Below, piece by piece: positions 8,322 to 15,334 of a stretch of 64,000 nt of DNA. The DNA is from Flaviramulus multivorans (GTDB taxonomy: Bacteria > Bacteroidota > Bacteroidia > Flavobacteriales > Flavobacteriaceae): NCBI RefSeq assembly GCF_021728415.1, contig NZ_JAKKDV010000001.1, positions 725,977-789,976 on the forward strand. Direction: 5' to 3'. Each line of letters starts with the position of its first letter. The first letter of the stretch is position 1. A program made the translations under genes and the position numbers. Under the pieces are notes generated by a model, which was not told the DNA's origin, did not search any database, and saw only the letters and a program-made list of their open reading frames with translations.

Positions 8322-9286
8322 TACCCAACCTTTTCCCTAACTCTATTTAAAACAGTGTCTGCTACTAATTTTGCCTTTTCTGCTCCAACGGCCAGTGCTT
8401 TATCAATTTCGTTGAGGTTATTCATGTAGTAATTGTAACGCTCACGTTCTTTAGCAAATTTTTCAATAATTAACTCAAACAAAGCCTGTTTTGCATGTCC
8501 GTAACCATAATTTCCGTTTTCGTAATTAGCTTTCATAGTTGCAATTTGCTCATCAGAAGCTAGTAAACTATAAATAGCAAAACAGTTACAAGTTTTCCAA
8601 TCTTTAGGTGCTTCAAGCGGGGTGCTATCGGTTTCAATAGACATGATTTGCTTTCGTAGTTTTTTATCATCTAAAAAGATATTGATGATGTTATTTCTAC
8701 TTTTGCTCATTTTCTCACCATCGATTCCAGGAATAAGCATGGTGTTTTTTTGTACTTCAGCTCGAGGTAAAACAAAAGTTTCTCCAACTTTGGCATGAAA
8801 TCTTGATGCCACATCACGGGTCATTTCAATATGTTGTTCTTGGTCTTTTCCAACAGGAATAATTTCTGCATCATAAAGCAAAATATCGGCAGCCATAAGC
8901 ATCGGGTAAGTAAATAAACCAGAGTTTACATCTTCTAGTCTATCGGCTTTATCTTTAAAACTGTGCGCCAATGTTAACCGTTGATATGGAAAAAAGCAAC
9001 TTAAATACCAAGACAATTCAGTTACTTGTGGCACGTCGCTCTGTCTGTAAAATACCGTTTTTTGTATGTCTAAACCAAAAGCTAACCACACTGCAGCCGT
9101 TGAATAGGTATTCATTCTTAATGTGTCAGCATCCTTAATCTGAGTTAAGGTATGCAGATTTGCAATAAATAAATACGAATCGTTTTCTGGCTTTTCTGCC
9201 ATTTGTATCGCTGGAATAATGGCACCTAAAATATTTCCTAAATGCGGTGTTCCGGTGCTTTGTATACCTGTAAGTATTCTTGCCAT
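8318..9286 (-). CDS. trpS: Tryptophanyl-tRNA synthetase
   Basis: Class I synthetase that charges tRNA-Trp. Length (322 residues) is normal. The HIGH-type signature is PHLGN at residues 14-18 and the KMSKS loop is exact at 192-196 (GEKMSKSRNN). The tryptophan-pocket segments SGLFTYPMLMAADILLYDA and VPVGKDQEQH-like (IPVGKDQEQHIEMTRD) are present. The gene overlaps the end of dprA tail to tail. Its leader carries a hairpin with arms 9292-9298 and 9327-9333 that ends six bases before the start codon and looks like a dispersed repeat, not a T-box. Confidence 0.96.
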   Translation of the reverse strand: MARILTGIQSTGTPHLGNILGAIIPAIQMAEKPENDSYLFIANLHTLTQIKDADTLRMNTYSTAAVWLAFGLDIQKTVFYRQSDVPQVTELSWYLSCFFPYQRLTLAHSFKDKADRLEDVNSGLFTYPMLMAADILLYDAEIIPVGKDQEQHIEMTRDVASRFHAKVGETFVLPRAEVQKNTMLIPGIDGEKMSKSRNNIINIFLDDKKLRKQIMSIETDSTPLEAPKDWKTCNCFAIYSLLASDEQIATMKANYENGNYGYGHAKQALFELIIEKFAKERERYNYYMNNLNEIDKALAVGAEKAKLVADTVLNRVREKVGY

Positions 9287-9291
9287 AATAC

Positions 9292-9333
9292 TTCCTGCCT
9301 TTCGGCTCCGCTCAAGATAAACTTCAGCAGGAA
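9292..9333. repeat. Palindromic repeat in the trpS leader
   Basis: Seven-base arms TTCCTGC and GCAGGAA enclose 28 bases. The minus-strand interior (TTGAGCGGAGCCGAAAGG) has the look of short dispersed repeats common in flavobacterial genomes. It lies 5 bases upstream of the trpS start codon and would form a hairpin in that mRNA. Copy number must be counted genome-wide. Confidence 0.55.
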
Positions 9334-9397
9334 TTTTTTAAGAGTTAAACAAAAGGCAAAGGTAATTTTTTTAATAGAATAGCTCAATACAAATATG

Positions 9398-9405
9398 TAT
9401 TTTTG
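9398..9405 (+). promoter_or_regulatory. Bacteroidota -7 promoter element of plsC
   Basis: TATTTTTG matches the TAnnTTTG consensus. It ends six bases before the ATG at 9412, so the transcript would be leaderless or almost so. No clear -33 TTG is seen at the usual distance. Confidence 0.5.
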
Positions 9406-9411
9406 GTCTTT

Positions 9412-10149
9412 ATGAAGATTTTTAAATATATTTTCTGGGTATTATACCGTATTTGGTTTTACATTCTTGTAGCCTTACCAATAATCGTTATGTTCCCCGT
9501 TCTTTTAATTTCTATTTCTAAAGAATCATGGTATCCCTTCTTTTTTAAACTCGCGCGTTTTTGGGCGAAGTTTATTTTAGTTGGAATGGGTTTTAGATGG
9601 ATTGTTGAAAGCGAGCAAACTCCAAACCCATCAAAAAGCTATATGTTTATTGCTAATCATACCTCGATGGCTGATATAATGCTCATGCTGGTTTCAGTTA
9701 AAAATCCATTTGTATTTGTTGGAAAAAAAGAGCTGGCTAAAATTCCACTTTTTGGGTTTTTCTATAAACGAACCTGCATTCTAGTAGATAGAAGTTCACC
9801 TAAAAGTAGGCAAGGAGTATTTTTAAGAGCCCAAAAACGATTAAAAACAGGAGTTAGTATTTGTATTTTTCCTGAAGGAGGTGTACCTGAAGAGCATATT
9901 TTGTTAGATGAATTTAAAGATGGCGCTTTTAGGTTAGCCATAAACCATCAAATTCCTGTTGTACCATTGACATTTGCCGATAATAAAAAGCGTTTTTCTT
10001 ATACTTTTTTTAGTGGCGGTCCAGGGAACATGCGTGTGAAAATACACAAGTTTTTATCTACAAAGGGTTTAACTATTGAGGGCACAAAGAGATTAAATGA
10101 AGAGGCAAGAGCTATTATTTTAAACCAGCTGCAAGCTTACAATAAATAA
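9412..10149 (+). CDS. plsC: 1-acyl-sn-glycerol-3-phosphate acyltransferase (PlsC family)
   Basis: Transfers an acyl chain to the sn-2 position of lysophosphatidic acid during phospholipid synthesis. The 245-residue protein opens with one or two membrane segments (IFWVLYRIWFYILVALPIIV) and carries the acyltransferase motifs: NHTSMADIM near 80 (the catalytic H and D spaced by four), the VDRSSPKSRQG arginine block near 120, and FPEGG near 146. The ATG at 9412 is preferred to a TTG three codons upstream. A second paralogue of equal length lies at 49062-49799. A strong terminator follows at once. Substrate range is inferred from the family. Confidence 0.88.
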   Translation: MKIFKYIFWVLYRIWFYILVALPIIVMFPVLLISISKESWYPFFFKLARFWAKFILVGMGFRWIVESEQTPNPSKSYMFIANHTSMADIMLMLVSVKNPFVFVGKKELAKIPLFGFFYKRTCILVDRSSPKSRQGVFLRAQKRLKTGVSICIFPEGGVPEEHILLDEFKDGAFRLAINHQIPVVPLTFADNKKRFSYTFFSGGPGNMRVKIHKFLSTKGLTIEGTKRLNEEARAIILNQLQAYNK

Positions 10150-10181
10150 AAAACCGTCTCGGGGAAGAGACGGTTTTTTTT
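10149..10181. terminator. Intrinsic terminator between plsC and the anti-sigma gene
   Basis: Perfect 12-base stem (10149-10160 with 10167-10178), six-base loop GGGGAA, flanked by A-tract and T-tract, so it can end transcription from both converging genes. Confidence 0.9.
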
Positions 10182-10235
10182 CGATATGCATTTCCGAGCT
10201 TAAATGAAAATGTATATCCAGATCTAACCAAAAAC

Positions 10236-11768
10236 CTAAAATTTAATAGCAAATCCGGTATAAACACCTATAAAAAATGGTGTAAAATTACCTGATGTAT
10301 TTTTAAATGTGTTAATTTGATATTTAAACATAGGCTCTAAATTCAAGTCTATTTTTTTAGAAACCTGATAGTTAAAACCTAAACCAAAATTAGCACTATA
10401 ACTTACTTTGTTAATATTATTAGCCTCACCTAAAAAAGTTCTATTTCCATTTTCTGCCTCAGAATATATTTCATTATCATTTAAAAAGAATGAACTAAAC
10501 CCACCAATAACATTTACGCCTAATTTTTTATCAGAAAGTGTGTATTGAATTTCTAAAGGAATTTCTATATAGCCTAATGCCTGATTTAGAGAGGTGTTAG
10601 TAGTAGCAAAATCTTCAGGGATAGTATTGTTATTTAAACTTTCGGCGCTTATCACTGAAACAGCATCACTAGAACTATTATTACCAGTTGAATTAACATT
10701 TTGCAATGCACCACTACTAGAATTTAAGCCTGCAGATTGAAAAATAATAACATCATTAGTATTGTAACCTAAATTAACTTTATTAATACCTGAACGCACG
10801 CTTAATTTATTGTTTATAGCATAACTTGCAGATATACCATAACTCATGTTTACTTCACCGCTTTTGGCATTTTTATTAAACTGCGGATCAATGGAGGACC
10901 CTTCACCAAGCGAATTAAAATAAACAGGCGCAGCATTTGGGGCAATACTCCACCTGTTTTGTTTTAGTTCCTCTTCTTCACTAAGATCTTTGTTTTTATC
11001 TAAAGCCTCTTCAATGGAAAGGGCATTTTTTTCAGTTTCATTTTCAGTTGCACTTTCAGACTGTTCGTCTTTGTTTTGGGCAATATTATTACTGTTATCT
11101 GAAAGTTTATTTAAAAGTTCACGAGCCTTTTCTTTATCAATTAAAGATTCATTACTTGTATTATTTTCGTCATTTGAAGATGTAACAAGCGCATTGCCCT
11201 TTTCTTCCTTTTCTGAAAGGTCTGCTATAGCATTATTACTAGCGGGATTCACCAGTTTGTTTTTTATGTTATCTTTTGAAACATTATTAACACTATTATT
11301 ACTTTTTCTTGTTGATTTAGAAGATTCAACTATCGAAGACTCGTTTATTGAATTTAACTTATTTTGAGATTTTTCAAGAGACGTTTTTTCATTGGAAGTA
11401 TTTAAACCTTCTTTTGATTCTTCATTATCAATAACAGCGGTTTTAATGTCAGTAGTATTATCTGAATTTTTTAAAGAGGAATTAGTTTCCTCGTTTAATT
11501 GCTCTAAAGAGGCATCGTTATCAGTTTCCACCACTTGATTTGTTGGTGTTTTGCTATTGTCATTAAAAAATGTGTAACCAACAGTAAAAAGCAAAAGCAA
11601 TAAGGCTGCTACACCGGCATATCGCCACCAAATAGGAATTACACGACGTTTCTTCTTTTTCTCGTTAAGAGATGCTTCAATGTTTTTCCAAACAGCATCA
11701 CTAGGAGTCGCTTCAAAGTCTTTAAAACCCTCTTGAAAAAGTCTGTCTATATGTTTTTTTTCACTCAT
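10236..11768 (-). CDS. Anti-sigma factor fused to an outer-membrane beta-barrel
   Basis: A 510-residue protein with an unusual layout. Residues 1-46 are cytoplasmic-like and basic at the end (KKKKRR), containing the anti-sigma-like stretch FEATPSDAVWKNIEASL. One membrane helix follows at about 49-68. Residues 70-270 are a 200-residue low-complexity linker of S, N, E, K and D. Residues about 271-510 look like an eight-stranded outer-membrane barrel of the PorT/OmpW class, ending in the aromatic terminus GVYTGFAIKF expected for BAM substrates. The start overlaps the stop of the ECF sigma gene by one base, so it is very probably its regulator. If both ends fold as they appear, the chain spans both membranes. 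The barrel and anti-sigma roles are inferred. Confidence 0.78.
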   Translation of the reverse strand: MSEKKHIDRLFQEGFKDFEATPSDAVWKNIEASLNEKKKKRRVIPIWWRYAGVAALLLLLFTVGYTFFNDNSKTPTNQVVETDNDASLEQLNEETNSSLKNSDNTTDIKTAVIDNEESKEGLNTSNEKTSLEKSQNKLNSINESSIVESSKSTRKSNNSVNNVSKDNIKNKLVNPASNNAIADLSEKEEKGNALVTSSNDENNTSNESLIDKEKARELLNKLSDNSNNIAQNKDEQSESATENETEKNALSIEEALDKNKDLSEEEELKQNRWSIAPNAAPVYFNSLGEGSSIDPQFNKNAKSGEVNMSYGISASYAINNKLSVRSGINKVNLGYNTNDVIIFQSAGLNSSSGALQNVNSTGNNSSSDAVSVISAESLNNNTIPEDFATTNTSLNQALGYIEIPLEIQYTLSDKKLGVNVIGGFSSFFLNDNEIYSEAENGNRTFLGEANNINKVSYSANFGLGFNYQVSKKIDLNLEPMFKYQINTFKNTSGNFTPFFIGVYTGFAIKF

Positions 11769-12319
11769 TATTGCGATTGTGAATGTTGTTTTGTTTTGTA
11801 ATGCTCAATCGTTTGCTTCAAAATTTGTCTTGCTCGTGCTAAATTAGATTTTGATGTTCCTATATTAATATCAAGCATACTTGCTATGTCTTTATGCGAA
11901 TAACCATCCAATACATAAAGGTTAAAAACCAAGCGGTATCTGTCCGGTAATTCTTGAATGATTTGTAATAGATAATCGATTGAAAGAGAATCTTCATCAA
12001 CTTCTAATTCAACATCTTCAATAGTATTTTCATTAATTATATCAAAAACCTTTTCTTTTCGGTATCGTTGTAACGCAGTGTTTACCGTAATGCGTTTTAA
12101 CCAACCTTCAAAAGAGCCTTTGCCTTTATACTGTTCAATTTTTTTAAAAACTGTAATAAAAGTGTCTTGCAGATTATCTTCAGCTTCTGCATAATTGCGT
12201 GAATACTTTAAGCAAACTGCGAATAATTTGCTCGAAAAGAGTTTATATAATTCGCTTTGTGCTTTAGTATCATCTTTTTTACAATTTTCTATGAGTTGAT
12301 CTAAACTCAAATTAAACAT
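11768..12319 (-). CDS. ECF-type RNA polymerase sigma factor
   Basis: A 183-residue group 4 sigma factor. Region 2 is clear at about residues 24-95 (YAEAEDNLQDTFITVFKKI, then GSFEGWLKRITVNTALQRYR), and region 4 at about 120-172 (LPDRYRLVFNLYVLDGYSHK then DIASMLDINIGTSKSNLARA), with a short acidic spacer between. It would direct polymerase to a dedicated promoter set. The upstream lipoprotein gene is 21 bases away and the downstream anti-sigma/barrel gene overlaps by one base, so the three form an operon. A candidate self-recognised promoter lies ahead of the operon at 12817-12790. Confidence 0.95.
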   Translation of the reverse strand: MFNLSLDQLIENCKKDDTKAQSELYKLFSSKLFAVCLKYSRNYAEAEDNLQDTFITVFKKIEQYKGKGSFEGWLKRITVNTALQRYRKEKVFDIINENTIEDVELEVDEDSLSIDYLLQIIQELPDRYRLVFNLYVLDGYSHKDIASMLDINIGTSKSNLARARQILKQTIEHYKTKQHSQSQ

Positions 12320-12340
12320 GTATTAATTAATACTTAAACT

Positions 12341-12751
12341 TTAGTCTATTACTGGTACTTCAATAATTAAATATATTGGCTCGCCTTGAGAATCTTCTCC
12401 TTGCCAAAACTTAAAAATATAAGAACCATTGCTAGTAACTATAAAGTTAAACGTTGCTTCTACCAATTCATTTTCTAGTGTGCTGCAACTGTTATCTTCA
12501 AAAACATAAGTAATTGGAGCCACAGTACGTTCATTATTTTCTTTTAAATAATAAAACTCTTTAAAACTGTGGCAAGTTGAAGGCTTAAAATACGAAACAG
12601 TAATTGGATATGTTTCTCCTAATTGAAACTCACTAGGAATATCTACGCTCTCAACAGGCAAAATTTCAAAACTATAACTTACAGTATCATCATTAAGGCT
12701 ACACGAAACAAATAATACTAAAGTTAAACTCAGGGCAAGTAACTTTTTCAT
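12341..12751 (-). CDS. Predicted lipoprotein at the head of the ECF operon
   Basis: A 136-residue protein with a clear lipoprotein signal (KKLLALSLTLVLFVSC, acylated Cys17). The rest looks beta-rich and Ig-like, with three cysteines (near 77, 109 and further) that could form a disulfide in the periplasm. I do not recognise a named family. It is the first gene behind the candidate ECF promoter, and the sigma and anti-sigma genes follow, so it may be an envelope sensor, a client or a target of the response. Its own function cannot be stated. Confidence 0.8.
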   Translation of the reverse strand: MKKLLALSLTLVLFVSCSLNDDTVSYSFEILPVESVDIPSEFQLGETYPITVSYFKPSTCHSFKEFYYLKENNERTVAPITYVFEDNSCSTLENELVEATFNFIVTSNGSYIFKFWQGEDSQGEPIYLIIEVPVID

Positions 12752-12789
12752 AAAAATTAAAATTATTAACTAACATGTTTATATAGCTA

Positions 12790-12817
12790 TAGATGCTTAG
12801 ATAATAAAAAGGTTGCG
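12790..12817 (-). promoter_or_regulatory. Candidate ECF promoter of the lipoprotein-sigma-anti-sigma operon
   Basis: On the minus strand CGCAACC (12817-12811), 14 bases, then GCATCTA (12796-12790). The AAC-containing upstream box and short downstream box resemble an ECF -35/-10 pair. The same two boxes at the same distance recur at 13924-13951 and 50914-50941. The start of transcription would be near 12783, giving a leader of about 32 bases. Autoregulation by the operon's own sigma factor is inferred. Confidence 0.72.
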
Positions 12818-12826
12818 CGTAAAACC

Positions 12827-12853
12827 AAAAAAATCCCGAATTAACGGGATTTT
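12827..12853 (-). terminator. Intrinsic terminator of recA
   Basis: Stem AAAATCCCG (12830-12838) with CGGGATTTT (12845-12853), loop AATTAA, and a run of seven T on the minus strand directly after it. It lies just past the recA stop and abuts the ECF promoter. Confidence 0.88.
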
Positions 12854-12855
12854 AA

Positions 12856-13857
12856 TTATTTTTCTGAGACTATTTTTCTAACCTTGGCTTCAAGTTCATC
12901 CATCAGTTCTGGGTTATCCTTTATCAATGCTTTAACAGCATCTCTTCCTTGTCCAAGCTTAGTTTCGTCATAGCTAAACCACGAGCCACTTTTCTTAACA
13001 ATTTCGTGTTCAACAGCCAAATCTAATATTTCACCTACTTTGCTAACACCTTCGCCATACATAATATCGAATTCTGCCATTTTAAAAGGTGGTGCTACTT
13101 TATTTTTAACAACTTTTACGCGTGTTTTATTACCAGTTACATTACCATCCGTCTCTTTTATTTGGGTAGAACGACGAATGTCTAGCCTAACAGACGCGTA
13201 GAATTTTAAAGCATTTCCACCTGTTGTAGTTTCTGGGTTACCAAACATAACACCAATTTTTTCGCGCAATTGGTTAATAAATATAACAGTACAGTTGGTT
13301 TTGCTAATTGATGCAGTTAGTTTTCTTAAGGCCTGAGACATTAATCTTGCATGCAAGCCCATTTTAGAATCGCCCATTTCGCCTTCAATTTCACTTTTCG
13401 GAGTCAATGCAGCAACGGAGTCTATCACTACAATATCAATGGCGCCAGAGCGAATTAAATTATCAGCTATTTCTAAAGCCTGCTCTCCATTATCTGGTTG
13501 AGAAATTATTAAGTTATCAATATCTACACCTAATTTTTCAGCATAAAACCTGTCAAAAGCATGTTCAGCATCAATAAATGCTGCAATACCACCTGCTTTT
13601 TGCGCTTCAGCAATAGCGTGTAAAGTTAATGTTGTTTTTCCTGAAGATTCCGGACCATAAATTTCTATAACACGTCCACGAGGATATCCGCCAACGCCTA
13701 ATGCAATATCTAAACCTAAAGAACCAGAAGGAATAGCATCAACATCTACAATAGCAGAGTCGCTCATTTTCATTACGGTTCCTTTTCCGTAGGCTTTATC
13801 AAGTTTGTCTAGTGTAAGTTTTAGTGCTTTTAATTTCGCTTCTTTTTCGCTGCTCAT
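12856..13857 (-). CDS. recA: Recombinase RecA
   Basis: ATP-dependent strand-exchange protein and SOS co-protease. The 333 residues align along the whole family: Walker [10 protein letters not shown] at 68-76, the [25 protein letters not shown] Walker B/L1 region (broken here into its known parts IDSVAAL and GEMGD), the L2 segment with [17 protein letters not shown], and a short acidic C-terminus. It begins [15 protein letters not shown] as expected in flavobacteria. It has its own terminator and stands between the ECF operon and a divergent intergenic region that holds the candidate small RNA. No LexA-type operator was recognised. Confidence 0.98.
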   Translation of the reverse strand: MSSEKEAKLKALKLTLDKLDKAYGKGTVMKMSDSAIVDVDAIPSGSLGLDIALGVGGYPRGRVIEIYGPESSGKTTLTLHAIAEAQKAGGIAAFIDAEHAFDRFYAEKLGVDIDNLIISQPDNGEQALEIADNLIRSGAIDIVVIDSVAALTPKSEIEGEMGDSKMGLHARLMSQALRKLTASISKTNCTVIFINQLREKIGVMFGNPETTTGGNALKFYASVRLDIRRSTQIKETDGNVTGNKTRVKVVKNKVAPPFKMAEFDIMYGEGVSKVGEILDLAVEHEIVKKSGSWFSYDETKLGQGRDAVKALIKDNPELMDELEAKVRKIVSEK

Positions 13858-13923
13858 TTCTATATATTTCTAAAAAATTGTATGCTAAAATACTATAAGT
13901 TTTGTCAGAATACAATTTTATAA

Positions 13924-13951
13924 CGCAACCTTTTTCAACATTCTGCATCTA
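13924..13951 (+). promoter_or_regulatory. Candidate ECF promoter of a small RNA
   Basis: CGCAACC at 13924-13930 and GCATCTA at 13945-13951, spaced by 14 bases, identical in both boxes to the site ahead of the ECF operon. Transcription would start near 13957. There is no gene for nearly 200 bases downstream, but a terminator lies at 14029-14063. Confidence 0.68.
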
Positions 13952-13956
13952 CTATA

Positions 13957-14063
13957 AAAGATGGAAAAATTTTGCTATGAGATTTATCCAAAAACGGTTT
14001 GAATTTTAGACTAACTCGAACTTTACTAAAAGCACTTTAAGGTTATTAAAGTGCTTTTTTTAT
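13957..14063 (+). ncRNA. Candidate ECF-dependent small RNA of about 105 nt
   Basis: The unit begins at the predicted start of the ECF-like promoter and ends in a perfect 12-base stem with a T-tract. It carries no substantial ORF; the only one is a 13-codon frame from 13961 to 14002 that opens three or four bases after the expected start and could be a leaderless micro-ORF or chance. The next gene, trhO, has its own housekeeping promoter starting at 14072, beyond the terminator, so read-through is not needed to express it. By analogy with sigma-E-dependent RNAs of enterobacteria it might repress envelope-protein mRNAs. That role is inference. Confidence 0.55.
14029..14063 (+). terminator. Intrinsic terminator of the candidate small RNA
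   Basis: Perfect 12-base stem AAAGCACTTTAA (14029-14040) with TTAAAGTGCTTT (14046-14057), five-base loop, then a T-rich tail. No annotated gene upstream on this strand needs it, which is the main sign of an independent short transcript. Confidence 0.88.
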
Positions 14064-14071
14064 GCTTTACA

Positions 14072-14101
14072 TTGTGACATTCCCTTAAAATTGTACTTTT
14101 G
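14072..14101 (+). promoter_or_regulatory. Housekeeping promoter of trhO
   Basis: TTG at 14072-14074 and TACTTTTG at 14094-14101 with a 19-base spacer match the Bacteroidota -33/-7 consensus. The leader to the ATG at 14142 is about 36 bases. Confidence 0.75.
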
Positions 14102-14141
14102 CACTTTAAAATATTTCTTTAACCTTATAAATTAGTATAGC

Positions 14142-15215
14142 ATGCAACTGTACAATAAACTAAGCGCAAAAGAAAGAGCAGAATTAATCGATAAGGCAGG
14201 GAAAAATCGATTAACACTTTCTTTTTATAAGTATGCCAAAATAGGCAATCCACAAATTTTTAGAGATCATTTATTTGTTACTTGGGATGCACTTGATGTT
14301 CTGGGCAGAATTTATGTAGCACACGAAGGTATTAATGGGCAGCTTTCGCTTCCAGCAGATCGTTTTAAAGAATTTAAAAAGCACTTAGATTCTATTGTTT
14401 TTTTAAAGGGAATACGACTTAATATTGCTAGAGAGCAAGACAATAAATCCTTTTTAAAACTAAAAATTAAAGTTCGAAACAAAATTGTTGCCGATGGCTT
14501 AAACGATGATACTTTTGATGTAACTAACAAAGGAATTCATGTTGATGCTAAAAAATTTAATGAGCTTATTGAAGATGAAAAAACAGTGCTGGTTGATATG
14601 CGTAATCATTATGAAAGCGAAATAGGGCATTTTAAAAATGCTGTTACGCCTGATGTTGATACATTTAGAGAATCTCTCGATATTATTGAAGAAGATTTAA
14701 AAGACCATAAGGAAGATAAAAATTTGGTGATGTATTGTACTGGCGGTATACGTTGTGAAAAAGCTAGCGCATACTTTAAGCATAAAGGATTTAAAAATGT
14801 GTATCAATTAGAAGGTGGAATTATTGAATATGCAAGACAAGTCAATGAAAAAAAACTAGATAATAAGTTTTTAGGGCAGAACTTCGTGTTTGACGATAGA
14901 AGAGCAGAACGCATTTCCGAGGATGTGATTGCTTATTGCCACCAATGCGGAAAACCTTTTGATGTACACACTAACTGTGCTAACGAAGCATGTCATTTGT
15001 TATTTATTCAATGTGATGAATGTAAGGAAGAAATGAATAATTGCTGTTCTACAACTTGCAAAGAGATTCATGCGTTACCATACGAAGAGCAAAAAGCCTT
15101 ACGCAAAGGGCAAGGAAATAGTAACGATATCTTCAAAAAAGGGCGCGCAGACCATCTTCCTTATAAAAAAGATTTGAGAAATATTTTTGATGTTTTAAAG
15201 AATAAGCAATTATAG
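14142..15215 (+). CDS. trhO: tRNA uridine-34 hydroxylase, rhodanese family
   Basis: Oxygen-dependent enzyme that makes 5-hydroxyuridine at the wobble position of certain tRNAs. The 357 residues show an N-terminal ferredoxin-like part (about 10-115), a rhodanese domain with the active-site loop YCTGGIRCEKAS near 197-208, and a C-terminal cysteine-rich stretch (CHQCGKPFDVHTNCANEACH, then CDECKEEMNNCCSTTC) that probably binds zinc. This order is that of YceA/TrhO proteins. The gene follows its own promoter and stands alone, 119 bases ahead of the ricT-like gene. Confidence 0.9.
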   Translation: MQLYNKLSAKERAELIDKAGKNRLTLSFYKYAKIGNPQIFRDHLFVTWDALDVLGRIYVAHEGINGQLSLPADRFKEFKKHLDSIVFLKGIRLNIAREQDNKSFLKLKIKVRNKIVADGLNDDTFDVTNKGIHVDAKKFNELIEDEKTVLVDMRNHYESEIGHFKNAVTPDVDTFRESLDIIEEDLKDHKEDKNLVMYCTGGIRCEKASAYFKHKGFKNVYQLEGGIIEYARQVNEKKLDNKFLGQNFVFDDRRAERISEDVIAYCHQCGKPFDVHTNCANEACHLLFIQCDECKEEMNNCCSTTCKEIHALPYEEQKALRKGQGNSNDIFKKGRADHLPYKKDLRNIFDVLKNKQL

Positions 15216-15334
15216 TACTGATTTAGAAATTCTTCCTTCTTAAGTAAGTAAATAATCATATCTTTACAATTCAAATTATTTATGAACCATCTTCCAATAA
15301 AACTTTGGTTTTAGTTGGAATCAATATATAAAAT

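Noticed and set aside
9287-9411. T-box or tryptophan attenuator ahead of trpS
   Set aside because: No T-box consensus, no Trp-rich leader peptide; the hairpin fits a dispersed repeat, and T-boxes are not expected in Bacteroidota.
10990-11367. A 125-codon plus-strand frame opposite the anti-sigma gene
   Set aside because: It is the complement of the low-complexity S/N/E linker and consists of L, S and F; it has no leader or motif.
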